A DNA stretch of 8,205 bases from NCBI RefSeq assembly GCF_963548695.1, contig NZ_CAUUWA010000089.1, positions 1-8,205 on the forward strand. Direction: 5' to 3'. The translations under genes and the position numbers were made by a program. Source of the stretch: an uncultured Fretibacterium sp. (GTDB lineage Bacteria > Synergistota > Synergistia > Synergistales > Aminobacteriaceae). The notes beneath the pieces were generated by a model that did no database searches, was not told the origin of the DNA, and saw only the letters and a program-made list of their open reading frames with translations. Below are positions 1 through 4,884 of the stretch, piece by piece (within the stretch, counting starts at the first letter, position 1; every line of letters begins with the position of its first letter).

Positions 1-94
1 TTTAGGGAAGCGCTGGAGATTTTTGCCTATAGATGTTTTGCATACTTACCCTTGGTAAAATATGCATTTTTGTTTTAATCAGCGCTTCCCTAAA
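1..94. repeat. 94-bp AT-rich segment bounded by a perfect 14-bp inverted repeat
   Basis: Positions 1-14 (TTTAGGGAAGCGCT) are the exact reverse complement of 81-94 (AGCGCTTCCCTAAA). The 66 bp between them are much more AT-rich than the neighbouring genes, and I see no coding capacity there. The outline resembles a MITE-like element or the terminal repeats of a small mobile remnant, but it could also be a large transcript stem at the end of a gene to the left. The repeat starts at base 1, so the true left end and any target-site duplication cannot be seen. The right arm shares its last AAA with the adjacent terminator stem. Confidence 0.6.
39..66. other. Internal imperfect hairpin inside the inverted-repeat segment
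   Basis: TGCATA (39-44) pairs with TATGCA (61-66), and TTACC (46-50) pairs with GGTAA (54-58) around a CTT loop. The two stems are separated by a bulge of C45 against A59-A60. It lies inside the outer 1-14/81-94 repeat, so the segment could fold as a long stem with a terminal hairpin. Its function is unknown. Confidence 0.45.
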
Positions 95-135
95 ACAAAA
101 GAGCCGAAGGATCGAGCCCTCCGGCTCTTTTGTTT
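93..135. terminator. Bidirectional intrinsic terminator
   Basis: A perfect 14-bp stem joins 93-106 (AAACAAAAGAGCCG) to 122-135 (CGGCTCTTTTGTTT). It is extended past one mismatch by 108-110 pairing with 118-120, leaving a 7-nt loop. The GC-rich core flanked by A runs on one side and T runs on the other gives a U-rich tail in either direction. It would end the minus-strand transcript carrying the nuclease gene, and also any plus-strand transcript arriving from left of the window. This placement suggests convergent transcription here. Confidence 0.88.
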
Positions 136-156
136 ACCTTATGTCTCAACTTTTGT

Positions 157-252
157 TTATGCCTCGGCTTTTGCAGTAAAAGAGGCCTGAAAAAGCGAAA
201 CGACCTCCTGCTTGACTAAGGTCCGGGAGAGAGTTATCCGATTCAGGGACAT
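157..252 (-). CDS. Possible 31-codon small ORF between the nuclease gene and the terminator
   Basis: An ATG at 252 opens a 31-codon frame ending in TAA at 157-159. It starts 16 nt after the nuclease stop and ends about 20 nt before the terminator stem, so it neatly fills the 3' end of the transcript. The predicted peptide begins MSLNRITLSR, ends TAKAEA, is mixed polar and hydrophobic, and matches no family I recognise. The sequence before the ATG is C-rich and has no Shine-Dalgarno match. It could equally be 3' untranslated sequence or the remnant tail of a lost gene. I keep it only because of its position. Confidence 0.2.
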   Translation of the reverse strand: MSLNRITLSRTLVKQEVVSLFQASFTAKAEA

Positions 253-268
253 CGGGATTGGGAGGGGC

Positions 269-844
269 TCAGCGTTTCCGCCCCCACAGACCGCGTCCCG
301 CCTTACGTGCCTCGGCCTGGAGACGCACGAACAGGTCGGCATAGCGCGAGTTGGGCTGGATGGTCATGGCGCGTCCGTACCCCTCCAGGAGCAACTTGGC
401 GTTGAACATCCCCCGCCTCACGGCCTCCTCGTCCCGCGCGGGCTTTTCCACCCAGACGTAGGCGAGATGGCGCTGGTACCGGTCCAGGGGGGCGACGTCG
501 TACTCCAACCACACGCGCCGTCCCAAGAGCGTCTGTTTCGTGAAGGCGCTGGCCTCGCGTCCGTAGTATTGAACGGGCTTACGGGGATGCACCGTCTCGG
601 GCGTATCGACCCCGATCAGGCGCACCCGACGAAGTTCCCTCTCCACTTTCACCACAAGGGTATCCCCATCGACGACCTTTGTGACGACTCCCTCGAGAAA
701 GTCGCCCGTACGCCTCTCCCAGTACGGGGCAAGGAGCCCCAGGAGGAGCAGGATGAGGAGAAACGCCAGCTTCCTCGGCGTCATCGAAGCCGGGGATCCG
801 GGAAAAAATCGACGCGGGAAGAGGCGCCGCCTCGCCCTAGGCAT
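269..844 (-). CDS. Staphylococcal-nuclease-family (SNase/TNase) nuclease, exported or membrane-anchored
   Basis: A 191-residue protein of the thermonuclease (SNc) family, calcium-dependent enzymes that cleave DNA and RNA. The catalytic set is intact. VVDGDTL gives D61 (equivalent to D21 of S. aureus nuclease). VRLIGVDTPE gives R75, D80, T81 and E83 (R35, D40, T41, E43). RYQRHLAYV gives R125 (R87). A very hydrophobic stretch at residues 25-40 after a basic N-terminus acts as a signal peptide or anchor. I see no clean signal peptidase site, so anchoring is plausible and the domain should lie outside the cytoplasm. The ATG at 844 has GGAGG at 850-854 with a 5-nt spacer. The alternative Met21 at 784 lacks a comparable site. 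The start overlaps the stop of the EAL gene by 8 bp, which implies translational coupling. The terminator at 93-135 lies downstream. Confidence 0.9.
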   Translation of the reverse strand: MPRARRRLFPRRFFPGSPASMTPRKLAFLLILLLLGLLAPYWERRTGDFLEGVVTKVVDGDTLVVKVERELRRVRLIGVDTPETVHPRKPVQYYGREASAFTKQTLLGRRVWLEYDVAPLDRYQRHLAYVWVEKPARDEEAVRRGMFNAKLLLEGYGRAMTIQPNSRYADLFVRLQAEARKAGRGLWGRKR

Positions 845-3314
845 TCATTCCTCCCGCATCGGACGGCCCCAGGGTCTTCAAACAGGTCTCGAGATCCATC
901 GGACGGTAATAGAGATAGCCCTGTCCCAGGGGGCAGTTCAGCCTATCGAGGAGCTGCTCCTGCTCCTCCGTCTCGACACCCTCCGCGACGACGTCGACCT
1001 GGAGCACCTCGCTCATGCGCAGGATCGCGCGGACGAGCGTCCAATCCTCGCCATGGGACACGATGCGCTGGACAAAGGACTTATCTATCTTCAGCTTGCT
1101 GATCGGGAAGTTCTGCAGGTAGGATATGGAGGAGTTCCCCGCCCCGAAATCGTCGATGGCTATCGTATACCCTTTTCCATTCAGGCGGACGAGGGTATCG
1201 CGGCAGTCCTCCATGTTGGCGATGAGCGCCGTCTCGGTAATCTCCAGGAGGACCTCCGACGGCAGAATGCCCTGTCCCTCGACGGCATCCTGCAGCATCG
1301 ATTCGACGAGCCTGTCATGAAAGAGCACGGCGGAGACGTTCAGGCTGAGGTAAATTCCCGGTACGGCCTGACGGAGCTCGAGAAAAGCCCTGGCCGTCAT
1401 CCTGAAGAGGACCTCCGAAAGGGACGGCATCATCCCGGTCTCCTCGGCCATGGGGATGAAGTCCTCGGGGCTGACCGGCTTGCCGTCGGAACCGGTCCAA
1501 CGCACCAAAGCCTCGACCCCGCGGGTGCGCCGGCTCCGTATCGCCACGATGGGCTGAAACACAACCTTGAAATTTTCCTGTAGGATGGCCTCCCTCAGAG
1601 CGTTTTCCATCTCTATGGACTTGACGCTCCGCGTTTTGAGCCTGTCGCTGAAGAAGAGGATGCAGCCGCGCTCCCTCCGTTTGGATTCCGCGGCGGCGAG
1701 CGCCGCTCCAGACATCGTCTCGTCGACCGTCCCACTGTCCGAGGCCATCATGACCCCAAGGCTTCCCGAGAGCATGAATTTTCGGCCCCCGAGCAGAAAA
1801 GGCTCGTCCAGGGCGCTCAGAAGGCGTCGGGCCGCGGCCTCCGACTCCTCGCGGGTGATGATCCCGAAGGAGGCCATCGCAAATTCCATCCCTCCAAGCC
1901 GCGCCAGCTCCTCCCCCGGGTTCAGGATATCCCCGAGCCGCTTCGCCAGCTCCGCCAGGACGGAGTCCCCCGTGCTGGCGCCAAGCGCCGCGTTGATGCG
2001 TTTGAAGTTACGGACGGCAAGGACAAAGACACTTGGGGAGCGGCCGTAAAGATCCGCCTTGTCCATCAGGACCTTCCTCAGTCCCATGCGATTCAAAAGG
2101 CCCGAGAGGTCGTCGTGGTACGCCAGGTAGCGCAGCTGCTCCTGATTGCTCTTCATCTCGGAAATATCCACGAAGGAAGCGTAATAGAGGGGCTCGTCGG
2201 ACTCCCTGGGACCTATCCCAACGCGCATCAGCAGAACCGCCGGCGTCCCATCCAGCCTGTGCACGCCGATCTCCTCCGAAAAGCTCTCCTCGTCCCGAAC
2301 CTCCGCGTTCTGAATCTGCCGCGAGAGGCGGTCCCAGAAGAAGGGGCCCCCGAACTCGGCAAGGCTGATCTGCCCCTTTCGTTCGGGGGGCACGCCCAGG
2401 ATACCAAGGGCCGTCTGATTGATCTCCAGGATCTTCCCATCACCGTCGAACGTCAAGAATCCCGCCAGGCTGTTCTGATGCAGCTCCTGGACCTGCTCCA
2501 GCTTATCCTGCTCCTGACGGACCGCGGACTCGACGTCGAACAGCCAGTCCCTCTGCGCTGCAACCTGCTTCGAAAGGCCGCGGTTCGCCTCCTCCAGCCT
2601 CGCGTTGGCCTCCCTGAGGTTCAGCCCCAGCAGACACAGAATACAGCCCAAAGGGGACATCATCAGAAGAATGGAAAACGCCGAAACGAGCATTTTATAG
2701 AGCGACTGCGCCAGGAGGTTATTGACGGACCTGGCCCCCATGTCCACGAGGACCAGATATGGAATGCCGCCGGGGCTGAAAAAACGTTTACAGAGCGAAC
2801 GATATTCCCCCCAGCGATCCCGATAGTCCAGAAAGGCCGCCTGACCGGTGTCATAGACCAACCCCAGAGATTCCGGGGCATCATCATAAGGGTAGAAATA
2901 CCAGGACCCCCGATCTCTTGCCTCCTTCCTGCTCACAGTGGAGGCGGAAAAATAAAACTTTCCTCCAAGGCGGACCAGGGTCTGAGCGTAGCGCAGGCCC
3001 TCTATCTCCACAAACTCGTTAAATCGCCTTCGATTGAGGAGCTCCTCCTCGAGGGAGACCGACTCGGGTCCGACGGCCCTGTCGTGAAAATCCCCCGACA
3101 GGAGCATGGGAACCAGGTCCGCAGCGACGGAAAGCCGATCGTCAACGGACCTCAGAACGGCCTCTCGATCCCCAAGCCACATGCAGCGATAATAAAGGGT
3201 TACGCCCAGGGCAAAGACCATGATGCTGAGTAGAATCCATTTAAGGTAAGAGCGCTTAAGGTACGACCGCACCCGCGTCGCAGTTATGAAATCCCACATT
3301 TTCGCCATCCTCAT
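837..3314 (-). CDS. Membrane sensor c-di-GMP phosphodiesterase: sensor, PAS, degenerate GGDEF, EAL
   Basis: Predicted inner-membrane protein that hydrolyses cyclic di-GMP. Residues are numbered from the longest frame, GTG at 3365 (842 aa). Order: membrane helix 43-58; extracytoplasmic sensor about 60-225, perhaps Cache-like; second helix 226-248; coiled coil 250-297; PAS about 298-405; GGDEF about 411-575; EAL about 585-830. The EAL domain keeps its metal and catalytic residues: E618 (EAL), N676, E708, D738-D739 (DDFGAG), K759, E795 and Q815. The GGDEF domain looks dead: the signature is GGMEF (491-495), the usual DxD metal motif is A450/R452, and the RxxD inhibitory site reads NPGE (482-485). 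I place the start at Met18 (3314), with GGAGG 9 nt upstream. The GTG has no such site and lies within another small ORF. Met15 (3323) touches the GGAGG directly. The stop overlaps the nuclease start. Confidence 0.92.
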   Translation of the reverse strand: MRMAKMWDFITATRVRSYLKRSYLKWILLSIMVFALGVTLYYRCMWLGDREAVLRSVDDRLSVAADLVPMLLSGDFHDRAVGPESVSLEEELLNRRRFNEFVEIEGLRYAQTLVRLGGKFYFSASTVSRKEARDRGSWYFYPYDDAPESLGLVYDTGQAAFLDYRDRWGEYRSLCKRFFSPGGIPYLVLVDMGARSVNNLLAQSLYKMLVSAFSILLMMSPLGCILCLLGLNLREANARLEEANRGLSKQVAAQRDWLFDVESAVRQEQDKLEQVQELHQNSLAGFLTFDGDGKILEINQTALGILGVPPERKGQISLAEFGGPFFWDRLSRQIQNAEVRDEESFSEEIGVHRLDGTPAVLLMRVGIGPRESDEPLYYASFVDISEMKSNQEQLRYLAYHDDLSGLLNRMGLRKVLMDKADLYGRSPSVFVLAVRNFKRINAALGASTGDSVLAELAKRLGDILNPGEELARLGGMEFAMASFGIITREESEAAARRLLSALDEPFLLGGRKFMLSGSLGVMMASDSGTVDETMSGAALAAAESKRRERGCILFFSDRLKTRSVKSIEMENALREAILQENFKVVFQPIVAIRSRRTRGVEALVRWTGSDGKPVSPEDFIPMAEETGMMPSLSEVLFRMTARAFLELRQAVPGIYLSLNVSAVLFHDRLVESMLQDAVEGQGILPSEVLLEITETALIANMEDCRDTLVRLNGKGYTIAIDDFGAGNSSISYLQNFPISKLKIDKSFVQRIVSHGEDWTLVRAILRMSEVLQVDVVAEGVETEEQEQLLDRLNCPLGQGYLYYRPMDLETCLKTLGPSDAGGMNA
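849..855 (-). promoter_or_regulatory. Ribosome binding site of the nuclease gene
   Basis: On the minus strand this reads GGGAGGA, 4-5 nt before the ATG at 844. It lies inside the last codons of the EAL gene. A second ATG at 848 is in the EAL frame and would read only Met-Asn-Ala-stop, so the site points to 844 as the nuclease start. The arrangement suits reinitiation or coupling after translation of the upstream gene. Confidence 0.7.
3241..3270. repeat. 15-bp tandem duplication (2 copies, 13/15 identical)
   Basis: TTAAGGTAAGAGCGC (3241-3255) is followed directly by TTAAGGTACGACCGC (3256-3270). It lies within the EAL gene and produces the peptide duplication RSYLK-RSYLK just before the first membrane helix. 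The period is a multiple of three, so the frame is kept. Confidence 0.8.
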
Positions 3315-3326
3315 TTTCGCCATCCT
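3297..3326. repeat. Perfect 15-bp tandem duplication at the start of the EAL gene
   Basis: CATTTTCGCCATCCT occurs at 3297-3311 and again at 3312-3326. On the minus strand each unit reads AGGATGGCGAAAATG, so the duplication copies both an AGGA-type ribosome-binding core and an ATG. It encodes MAKMR-MAKM and creates a cluster of in-frame Met codons (15, 18, 20, 23). This makes the exact start hard to fix. Confidence 0.85.
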
Positions 3327-3343
3327 CCGCAAAAGGACGCGCC

Positions 3344-3436
3344 TCAGGCCAAAGCAGGCGCGCACGAACCTTGGGCGGGGGACGCCCCAAGGCAGAACCC
3401 GAGGAAGAGGGCGAGGAGGAAAACAAACGGAATCAT
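3344..3436 (-). CDS. 30-residue hydrophobic small protein or leader peptide upstream of the EAL gene
   Basis: An ATG at 3436 opens a 30-codon frame ending TGA at 3344-3346. AAGGAG stands 8 nt before the ATG, one of the best ribosome binding sites in the window. The peptide starts MIPFVFLLALFLGFCLGA and continues SPAQGSCAPALA, so it has a hydrophobic core of about 15 residues and a short polar tail with a signal-peptidase-like region and two cysteines (C15, C25). It begins roughly 48 nt after the predicted transcription start and ends 29 nt before the chosen start of the EAL gene. No family is recognised. It may be a small membrane protein, a decayed exported-protein remnant, or a leader peptide that tunes translation of the sensor gene. 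Confidence 0.5.
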   Translation of the reverse strand: MIPFVFLLALFLGFCLGASPAQGSCAPALA

Positions 3437-3444
3437 CGGCAGCG

Positions 3445-3450
3445 CTCCTT
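3445..3450 (-). promoter_or_regulatory. Strong ribosome binding site of the 30-codon small ORF
   Basis: The minus strand reads AAGGAG with an 8-nt spacer to the ATG at 3436. Neither the GTG at 3365 nor any other nearby codon would use it, so it is direct support for translation of the small ORF. Confidence 0.6.
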
Positions 3451-3458
3451 AGCTTGGC

Positions 3459-3493
3459 AGAACTCAGCTTATTGCGATAGAACTCAGTTCATT
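3459..3493. promoter_or_regulatory. Candidate operator: palindrome plus 20-bp-spaced direct repeat
   Basis: GAACTCAGTTC at 3480-3490 is an 11-bp palindrome with perfect arms. The 15-mer AGAACTCAGTTCATT (3479-3493) is repeated 20 bp away as AGAACTCAGCTTATT (3459-3473), 13 of 15 identical. The two copies are about two helical turns apart and lie just downstream of the TATAAT box, over the predicted transcription start. That is a typical position for a repressor dimer pair. The protein that binds is unknown; the upstream XRE regulator is one candidate. Confidence 0.5.
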
Positions 3494-3518
3494 ATAGAAA
3501 GGCTCTCGATCCGTGCAA
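3491..3518 (-). promoter_or_regulatory. Sigma70-type promoter for the small ORF, EAL gene and nuclease gene
   Basis: On the minus strand TTGCAC (3518-3513) is a partial -35, followed after 16 bp by a perfect TATAAT (3496-3491). The expected start is near 3484, which gives a leader of about 48 nt before the 30-codon ORF. The promoter lies between the ImmA-like gene stop (3554) and the small ORF, so the downstream three genes can be transcribed independently of the XRE/ImmA pair. Confidence 0.6.
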
Positions 3519-3553
3519 TACATGAGGGATTCGGGAGGATATGCAGAATTTTA

Positions 3554-4012
3554 TCATGAAGGCCTCCTCCGGGCCACGCTCTCCAGGCGAATCCGCATGG
3601 CCTGGCGCGAGACCCGGTAACGGCGGCACAGCACCTCGAAGGGCAACTTCTCGCAGTCCTCCCGCAGCAGGGATTCGGGCATCAGAAGCTCCGACGCGAA
3701 ACGGTCCGCCTGCCGTTCCTGGTCGGGATCCCGAGGCTCGCCGATACGGCCGAGGGGGTTGTGGCGAAGGAGCAGATGCCCCAGCTCGTGCGCGATGGAG
3801 AAACGGGCGCGCCCCTGCGGCAGGGAGGAATTGACCAGCAGGACGCCCCTGCCCTCCCTGAGGAGGAAAAGGGCCCCGAAGGCACGGCAGGGCTGAGCGT
3901 AGACCTCGATCCCCAGCCAACGGCAGATCACCCCGAGATTGACCGGCGGGGCCTGCATCAGGGGGAGCGTCGCGTCCAGAAGCGATTGTACGACGTCGTC
4001 TCCGAATGGCAT
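3554..4012 (-). CDS. ImmA/IrrE-family zinc metallopeptidase
   Basis: Predicted cytoplasmic zinc peptidase of the ImmA/IrrE (DUF955-type) family. Known members relieve repression by cleaving a partner XRE-family repressor. Counting from the ATG at 4012 (152 residues), the zinc motif is HELGH at 75-79 within FSIAHELGHLLLRHNP. The third ligand is probably E99 in QERQADRFASELLMP, the family's second signature. The C-terminal basic segment (RYRVSRQAMRIRL) fits the usual helical tail. The frame is open up to an ATG at 4087 (177 residues), but that start would overlap the upstream XRE gene by 47 bp and add a basic, low-complexity N-terminus. At 4012 the protein starts where family members usually start, 28 nt after the XRE stop, though no strong ribosome binding site is seen at either. 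It is the natural partner of the XRE gene just upstream. Confidence 0.87.
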   Translation of the reverse strand: MPFGDDVVQSLLDATLPLMQAPPVNLGVICRWLGIEVYAQPCRAFGALFLLREGRGVLLVNSSLPQGRARFSIAHELGHLLLRHNPLGRIGEPRDPDQERQADRFASELLMPESLLREDCEKLPFEVLCRRYRVSRQAMRIRLESVARRRPS

Positions 4013-4040
4013 GGATTTCCCAAGCGGCAAAGAAGCTGCG

Positions 4041-4463
4041 CTAAAAATTCCCGCCGACGCGACGCGCCTTGATCGCGTCCGCAGCATACCCCAGGGCCAG
4101 CTTCAGGCTCGTGGCCAAAAATTTCCAATCCTCGTCCGTGTAGGAGGACGAATCCCTGATGAAGCTACGCAGATACATCCCCAGCTGAGGGTCACCCTCC
4201 ATAGCCTTCAGGACGAAGGTCCTGGCGCTTCCGTCGAGCACGTCGCCCTCCGGCGCGCCCTCGCGTTCCACCCCAAGGAGGTCCCTTACATCGCAGCACA
4301 GCGCCTCCGCAATGGCGGGCAGCATATCCGCGCTCGGCCCCTTGGAGTTCGCCTCGATACGGCTGATGTTGGCCTGCGTCAACCCCAGCCTCCGGGCCAG
4401 CTCATCCTGCTTCATGCCCAACTCCCGCCGACGGGCCTTGATGTTCGCTCCGACCGAACTCAT
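4041..4463 (-). CDS. XRE-family HTH transcriptional regulator
   Basis: A 140-residue DNA-binding protein with an N-terminal Cro/C1-type helix-turn-helix at about residues 5-64. The core reads MKQDELARRLGLTQANISRIE, with helix 2 near 18-26 and recognition helix 3 near 29-37, followed by the usual LPAIAEAL helix. Residues 65-140 form a second, probably helical region with no motif I recognise (SFIRDSSSYTDEDWKFLATSLK), perhaps for dimerisation or contact with the peptidase. The ATG at 4463 has GGGAGG at 4473-4478 with a 9-nt spacer. The gene precedes the ImmA-like peptidase by 28 nt, the order seen in repressor/anti-repressor pairs. A palindrome at 4483-4496 lies about 20 nt upstream of the start codon and suggests autoregulation. 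Confidence 0.92.
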   Translation of the reverse strand: MSSVGANIKARRRELGMKQDELARRLGLTQANISRIEANSKGPSADMLPAIAEALCCDVRDLLGVEREGAPEGDVLDGSARTFVLKAMEGDPQLGMYLRSFIRDSSSYTDEDWKFLATSLKLALGYAADAIKARRVGGNF

Positions 4464-4482
4464 CCCTTCCCGCCTCCCATCT

Positions 4483-4516
4483 CGTACCTTGGTACGCGCC
4501 GTTTGTACGACGCGCC
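4483..4516. promoter_or_regulatory. Candidate autoregulatory operator upstream of the XRE gene
   Basis: CGTACC (4483-4488) and GGTACG (4491-4496) form a perfect 6-bp inverted repeat around TT. The right half is echoed 14 bp further on: GTACGCGCC (4492-4500) resembles GTACGACGCGCC (4505-4516). A palindrome with a neighbouring half-site this close to an XRE gene is what a Cro/C1-type repressor usually binds. Binding itself is inference. Confidence 0.5.
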
Positions 4517-4564
4517 TTCAATACACGTTTTCAATACACGTTTCGGTATGTTCGTTTCAGTATG
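4517..4564. repeat. Short tandem repeats in the divergent intergenic region (13 bp x2, then 14-bp spacing x2)
   Basis: TTCAATACACGTT occurs at 4517-4529 and again immediately at 4530-4542. It is followed by TTTCGGTATG (4541-4550) and TTTCAGTATG (4555-4564), 9 of 10 identical and 14 bp apart. They lie between the XRE operator candidate and the AT-rich stretch. They may be protein-binding sites or slippage duplications. Confidence 0.65.
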
Positions 4565-4605
4565 ATAATATAACATAAATTTCTATCGGTTTTCTCAGTT
4601 TACCG
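4561..4605 (-). promoter_or_regulatory. AT-rich stretch, probable promoter region of the XRE/ImmA pair
   Basis: The segment around 4561-4605 is sharply AT-rich compared with its surroundings. On the minus strand it contains TATATT (4572-4567) and TATTAT (4570-4565), each 5 of 6 to the -10 consensus. I find no convincing -35 at 16-18 bp from either, so this is a likely promoter region without a fixed start. The leader to the XRE ATG would be about 95 nt and would carry the tandem repeats and the palindrome. Confidence 0.3.
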
Positions 4606-4672
4606 TTTGAGTTTCGGACTTTTCTCTTTCGTCTCCTCCTGCAAAAATATCGAGCGCTTGCGGGAACGTCCT

Positions 4673-4762
4673 CATTCTCAAGACTATCATTCTCAAGACT
4701 ATCATTCTCAAGACTATCATTCTCAAGACTATCATTCTCAAGACTATCACGCTCGGGATTAT
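4673..4762. repeat. 15-bp tandem repeat array: five perfect copies and one decayed copy
   Basis: CATTCTCAAGACTAT is repeated without gaps at 4673-4687, 4688-4702, 4703-4717, 4718-4732 and 4733-4747. A sixth unit at 4748-4762 matches at 10 of 15 positions. The unit has no internal dyad. The array ends 5 bp before the -35 of the promoter proposed for the AsmA-like gene, so copy-number change would alter upstream sequence without changing the promoter spacer. Being a multiple of three, the repeat leaves frames open on both strands, giving spurious ORFs with HSQDY or RMIVL repeats. It may be an iterated protein-binding site or a variable-number repeat. Confidence 0.9.
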
Positions 4763-4767
4763 CACGG

Positions 4768-4797
4768 TTGGATTTTTATATTCCCTCGTCGTACAAT
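4768..4797 (+). promoter_or_regulatory. Candidate sigma70 promoter for the AsmA-like gene
   Basis: TTGGAT (4768-4773; 3 of 6 to the -35 consensus) is followed after 18 bp by TACAAT (4792-4797; 5 of 6 to the -10 consensus). The expected start is near 4804, giving a leader of about 80 nt to the ATG at 4885. It lies directly after the 15-bp repeat array. The call is moderate because the -35 is weak. Confidence 0.4.
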
Positions 4798-4884
4798 AGC
4801 CCCGTCGGAAGGGCCGGCCGCCGAGGCCTCTCCCTCCGGGCAATTCGTTGCAATCAACGCCACCGCAGAAGGGAAGTGGGCTCA

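Noticed and set aside
44..58. Similarity of the 44-58 hairpin (TTACCCTTGGTAA) to the XRE palindrome at 4483-4496 (GTACCTTGGTAC)
   Set aside because: The shared core is short, the spacing differs by one base, and such short dyads occur by chance. Not enough to call it a second operator.
212..1583. Plus-strand frames of 296 and 300 codons opposite the nuclease and EAL genes
   Set aside because: They are antisense to genes with clear catalytic motifs, have no recognisable domains, are rich in Arg, Pro and Gly, and are what GC-rich coding DNA produces on the opposite strand.
2115..3233. Plus-strand frame of 372 codons
   Set aside because: It is antisense to the membrane, PAS and coiled-coil part of the sensor gene, with no ribosome binding site or family motif. 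The minus-strand protein explains the region.
3541..3834. Plus-strand 97-codon ORF with GGAGG before its ATG
   Set aside because: The ribosome-binding match is only 3-4 nt from the ATG, and the ORF is antisense to the peptidase gene with no domain.
3492..3920. Minus-strand 142-codon frame over the ImmA-like gene
   Set aside because: It is out of frame with the HELGH metallopeptidase and is Pro/Gly/Arg-rich, as expected for a shadow.
4673..4762. CRISPR array or replication iterons
   Set aside because: The units are 15 bp with no spacers between them, there are no cas genes, no replication initiator gene and no DnaA boxes nearby.
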